Source: an uncultured Flavobacteriaceae bacterium (GTDB lineage: Bacteria; Bacteroidota; Bacteroidia; Flavobacteriales; Flavobacteriaceae). Taken from it: 64,000 nt of DNA. The stretch is taken from the NCBI GenBank assembly GCA_947493175.1, contig CANLQD010000004.1, forward strand, positions 527,007 to 591,006, given 5' to 3'. The notes beneath the pieces were generated by a model. It was not told where the DNA came from, made no database searches, and worked only from the letters and a program-made list of their open reading frames with translations. This document shows, piece by piece, positions 62,582-64,000 of this stretch. A program made the translations under genes and the position numbers. The number at the start of each line of letters is the position of its first letter. Position 1 is the first letter of the stretch.

Positions 62582-63166
62582 CTAATGATAAAGTATACCA
62601 TGCACATCTTCTACTTGGTAACCTTTTTCTTTGTCAATAGAAAAAATTACATATTCAAACGCCAAATTGATATTTACGCCAATTTTCGCATGATAAATAA
62701 GGTATTTATTTTTAAGTAATAGTATTGGGTCAGAAAACTGGTGAAATCCTCTTTCATCGGTATCAGATACTTCAACAAAATTGATACTTCCATTAACCCC
62801 GGATTCTTCCCAAGTGCTGTTAGCAGGAATTGCCCTAAGTAGCTCTTGCACTTTTTCCTCACCAAACTTTGTTACAAGTCCTTTGCCACTTTGGAGGTCG
62901 TTTTTCAAATTATTTTTTAAAGACTCGTTAATTTTCAACCGATATAACTTTAATTGGCGGTTCCTGATTTTACTTACATATTCTATGCTGTCCTGTTTAG
63001 ACAGTTTACCGTTCGCAGTCTTTACTTTTAGAACATGCCATTGAACATCCATCAAAACTGTATCCTTCGCAATCAAATCGTTAATAAGGCTTGAAACTGC
63101 AAAATCCAAATCCTGCCCATATGAAATGGAACTCAAAAAAACCATAAGTAATAATAATCTTTTCAT
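62582..63166 (-). CDS. secreted paralogous-family protein, copy 1 of 4
   Basis: 194 residues from ATG 63166 (MKRLLLLMVFLSSISYG signal peptide), one base after the stop of the zincin gene; an upstream start in the same frame (63187) would overlap it. Family motifs: SSLINDLIAKDTVLMD, QDSIEYVSKIRNRQLKLYR, FSDPILL, YLIYHAKIGVN, FEYVIFSI, C-terminal ILYH. The junction implies translational coupling with the zincin protein. Confidence 0.76.
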   Translation of the reverse strand: MKRLLLLMVFLSSISYGQDLDFAVSSLINDLIAKDTVLMDVQWHVLKVKTANGKLSKQDSIEYVSKIRNRQLKLYRLKINESLKNNLKNDLQSGKGLVTKFGEEKVQELLRAIPANSTWEESGVNGSINFVEVSDTDERGFHQFSDPILLLKNKYLIYHAKIGVNINLAFEYVIFSIDKEKGYQVEDVHGILYH

Positions 63167-63167
63167 A

Positions 63168-64000
63168 TCAATCGCATTTTTTACCAATACTTAACGCTTC
63201 AAAACCAATGAGGTCGTATGTAAATAATTCTTGGTATCGTCTTCGCTCTTCTTCTTCCAATTCACTCCACGCTATTGAATCTTTTAATCCCATCCAAACT
63301 ATAGCTTCGGATTGGAGTTCACCCACATAATATCCTTTTTGATCTGCATAATTTCTAAGCACTACTGCGCTGTAATCAACAAGTTCTGAAATTATTTCAT
63401 GCATCGCAAAGTTAAGTTCTTCGGTACCTATTTGATTATCACTATTTTTTAATGCAACAGCTCTTGACCATTGGTCTGCTGTTACCGTTAAAAATTCATT
63501 GTCCTGAAACATAAAGCCGTCAGCTCCCTTATCCAATTGGTAATACATTAGGGCGTGCATATTTTCATGTAAGACCACCGAAAATATAGCAATATCAGAC
63601 ATCATATGTAAAATATTTTCATTAAGCACAATTTCCATGCCATCGATTCTATCGTTATATCCCGCCGTTGGTATTGTACGGCCTAATGGTATACCTTCAG
63701 GTGTTTCCGGCAAAGGTTTATTCGTATAGACCAAATCGTAGGCGGTAGCTTTCATTTCAAAGGCTTCGTACATCGCAAGGGCTACTTCATTGTCCATCGT
63801 GTTGACATCGTTTACTATTTCAGCCACACAGGGTCTTGTTATTTGATTTTTTATTTGTAAATCTTCTACGACACTTTCGTTTATATGTTCTCTGATTACC
63901 GTTTCCCTTATATCCATTAAATTATCGACTACAGCGTCACAATCCTCCTGACCGCCCCCGTACCTTGGAGGTACCGAAGCATTTCCTCTCTCGCAATTAG
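63168..64000 (-). CDS. protein with C-terminal zincin (HExxH) domain, 5' part outside window
   Basis: The frame is open to the window end, so the N-terminus is missing; about 277 residues are visible. The key motif is VVLHENMHALMYY, an HExxH zinc-protease signature, in a context (NENILHM..DIAIFS before, EIISELVDY after) that resembles C-terminal metallopeptidase-like domains common in large secreted flavobacterial proteins. A Cys/Gly-rich linker (RYGGGQEDCDAV) precedes it. It heads the operon of four secreted paralogues. It could be the effector tip of a toxin or a housekeeping surface protease. Confidence 0.7.
   Translation of the reverse strand, partial: NCERGNASVPPRYGGGQEDCDAVVDNLMDIRETVIREHINESVVEDLQIKNQITRPCVAEIVNDVNTMDNEVALAMYEAFEMKATAYDLVYTNKPLPETPEGIPLGRTIPTAGYNDRIDGMEIVLNENILHMMSDIAIFSVVLHENMHALMYYQLDKGADGFMFQDNEFLTVTADQWSRAVALKNSDNQIGTEELNFAMHEIISELVDYSAVVLRNYADQKGYYVGELQSEAIVWMGLKDSIAWSELEEEERRRYQELFTYDLIGFEALSIGKKCD

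Larger units (their letters stand above)
58827..64000. mobile_element. integrative island in tRNA-Asp (right end outside window)
   Basis: Begins at the tRNA-Asp 3' end with a tyrosine integrase gene; the following ~3.7 kb is visibly AT-richer than the rest and encodes only accessory-type proteins on the minus strand. The second attachment site is not in the window, so the extent is unknown. Confidence 0.65.

Overview
The window comes from a Bacteroidota chromosome, most likely a marine member of the Flavobacteriaceae. Evidence: several promoters fit the TTG-N19-TAnnTTTG form of this phylum, the replicative DnaE carries an N-terminal proofreading exonuclease, ribosomal protein S16 has a long Ala/Glu-rich tail, a DUF6747-like small protein is present, and an L-fucose/α-fucoside locus points to use of marine algal or animal glycans. 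There is no rRNA gene; there is one tRNA (tRNA-Asp).

Layout. 1-13.3 kb: L-fucose utilisation locus: L-fucose isomerase (5' end outside the window), a ribulokinase-type FGGY kinase, a parallel β-helix (GH141-like) protein, a GH130-like enzyme, an MFS transporter, two divergent paralogous GHL6/GH151-like putative α-L-fucosidases, and the fucose permease FucP. 13.5-27.0 kb: an apparent exopolysaccharide assembly and export cluster. It encodes a response-regulator/GT2 fusion, a large GT-C-like membrane protein, a lipoprotein and a membrane-anchored GH5-like glycosidase in one operon, then GT4, a Wzx-type flippase, a STAS protein, and a TPR plus β-barrel outer-membrane protein. 27.8-32.3 kb: a signalling operon (single-domain receiver, H-NOX haem sensor, multi-PAS histidine kinase, Hpt, LytTR regulator). 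Direct repeats with a 21-bp period lie in the promoter regions of the receiver operon, the receiver-GT2 gene and the TPR-barrel gene. I read the two regions as one gas-responsive polysaccharide system.

32.4-49 kb: exported ADP-ribosylglycohydrolase-like lipoprotein, BNR-repeat protein, DUF6747 protein, the DinB/DnaE-like lesion-bypass pair behind two operator-like boxes, a BLUF photoreceptor, a lipocalin-like lipoprotein, trehalase, glutaryl-CoA dehydrogenase, TrmN6, a truncated four-helix-bundle gene, a sulfatase, RimM and S16. 49.5-51.2 kb: a lanthipeptide-type precursor with a LanC cyclase but no visible LanB dehydratase. 51.5-58.7 kb: replicative DnaE, a seven-haem cytochrome, thioredoxin and a DUF58 protein.

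From 58.75 kb to the end: tRNA-Asp followed by a tyrosine integrase and an AT-richer island. The island holds a minus-strand operon of a zincin-motif protein (cut by the window end), four paralogous secreted ~200-residue proteins of no recognised family, and a tiny E9imm-like peptide gene. This looks like a toxin/immunity-type module, but that reading is a hypothesis.
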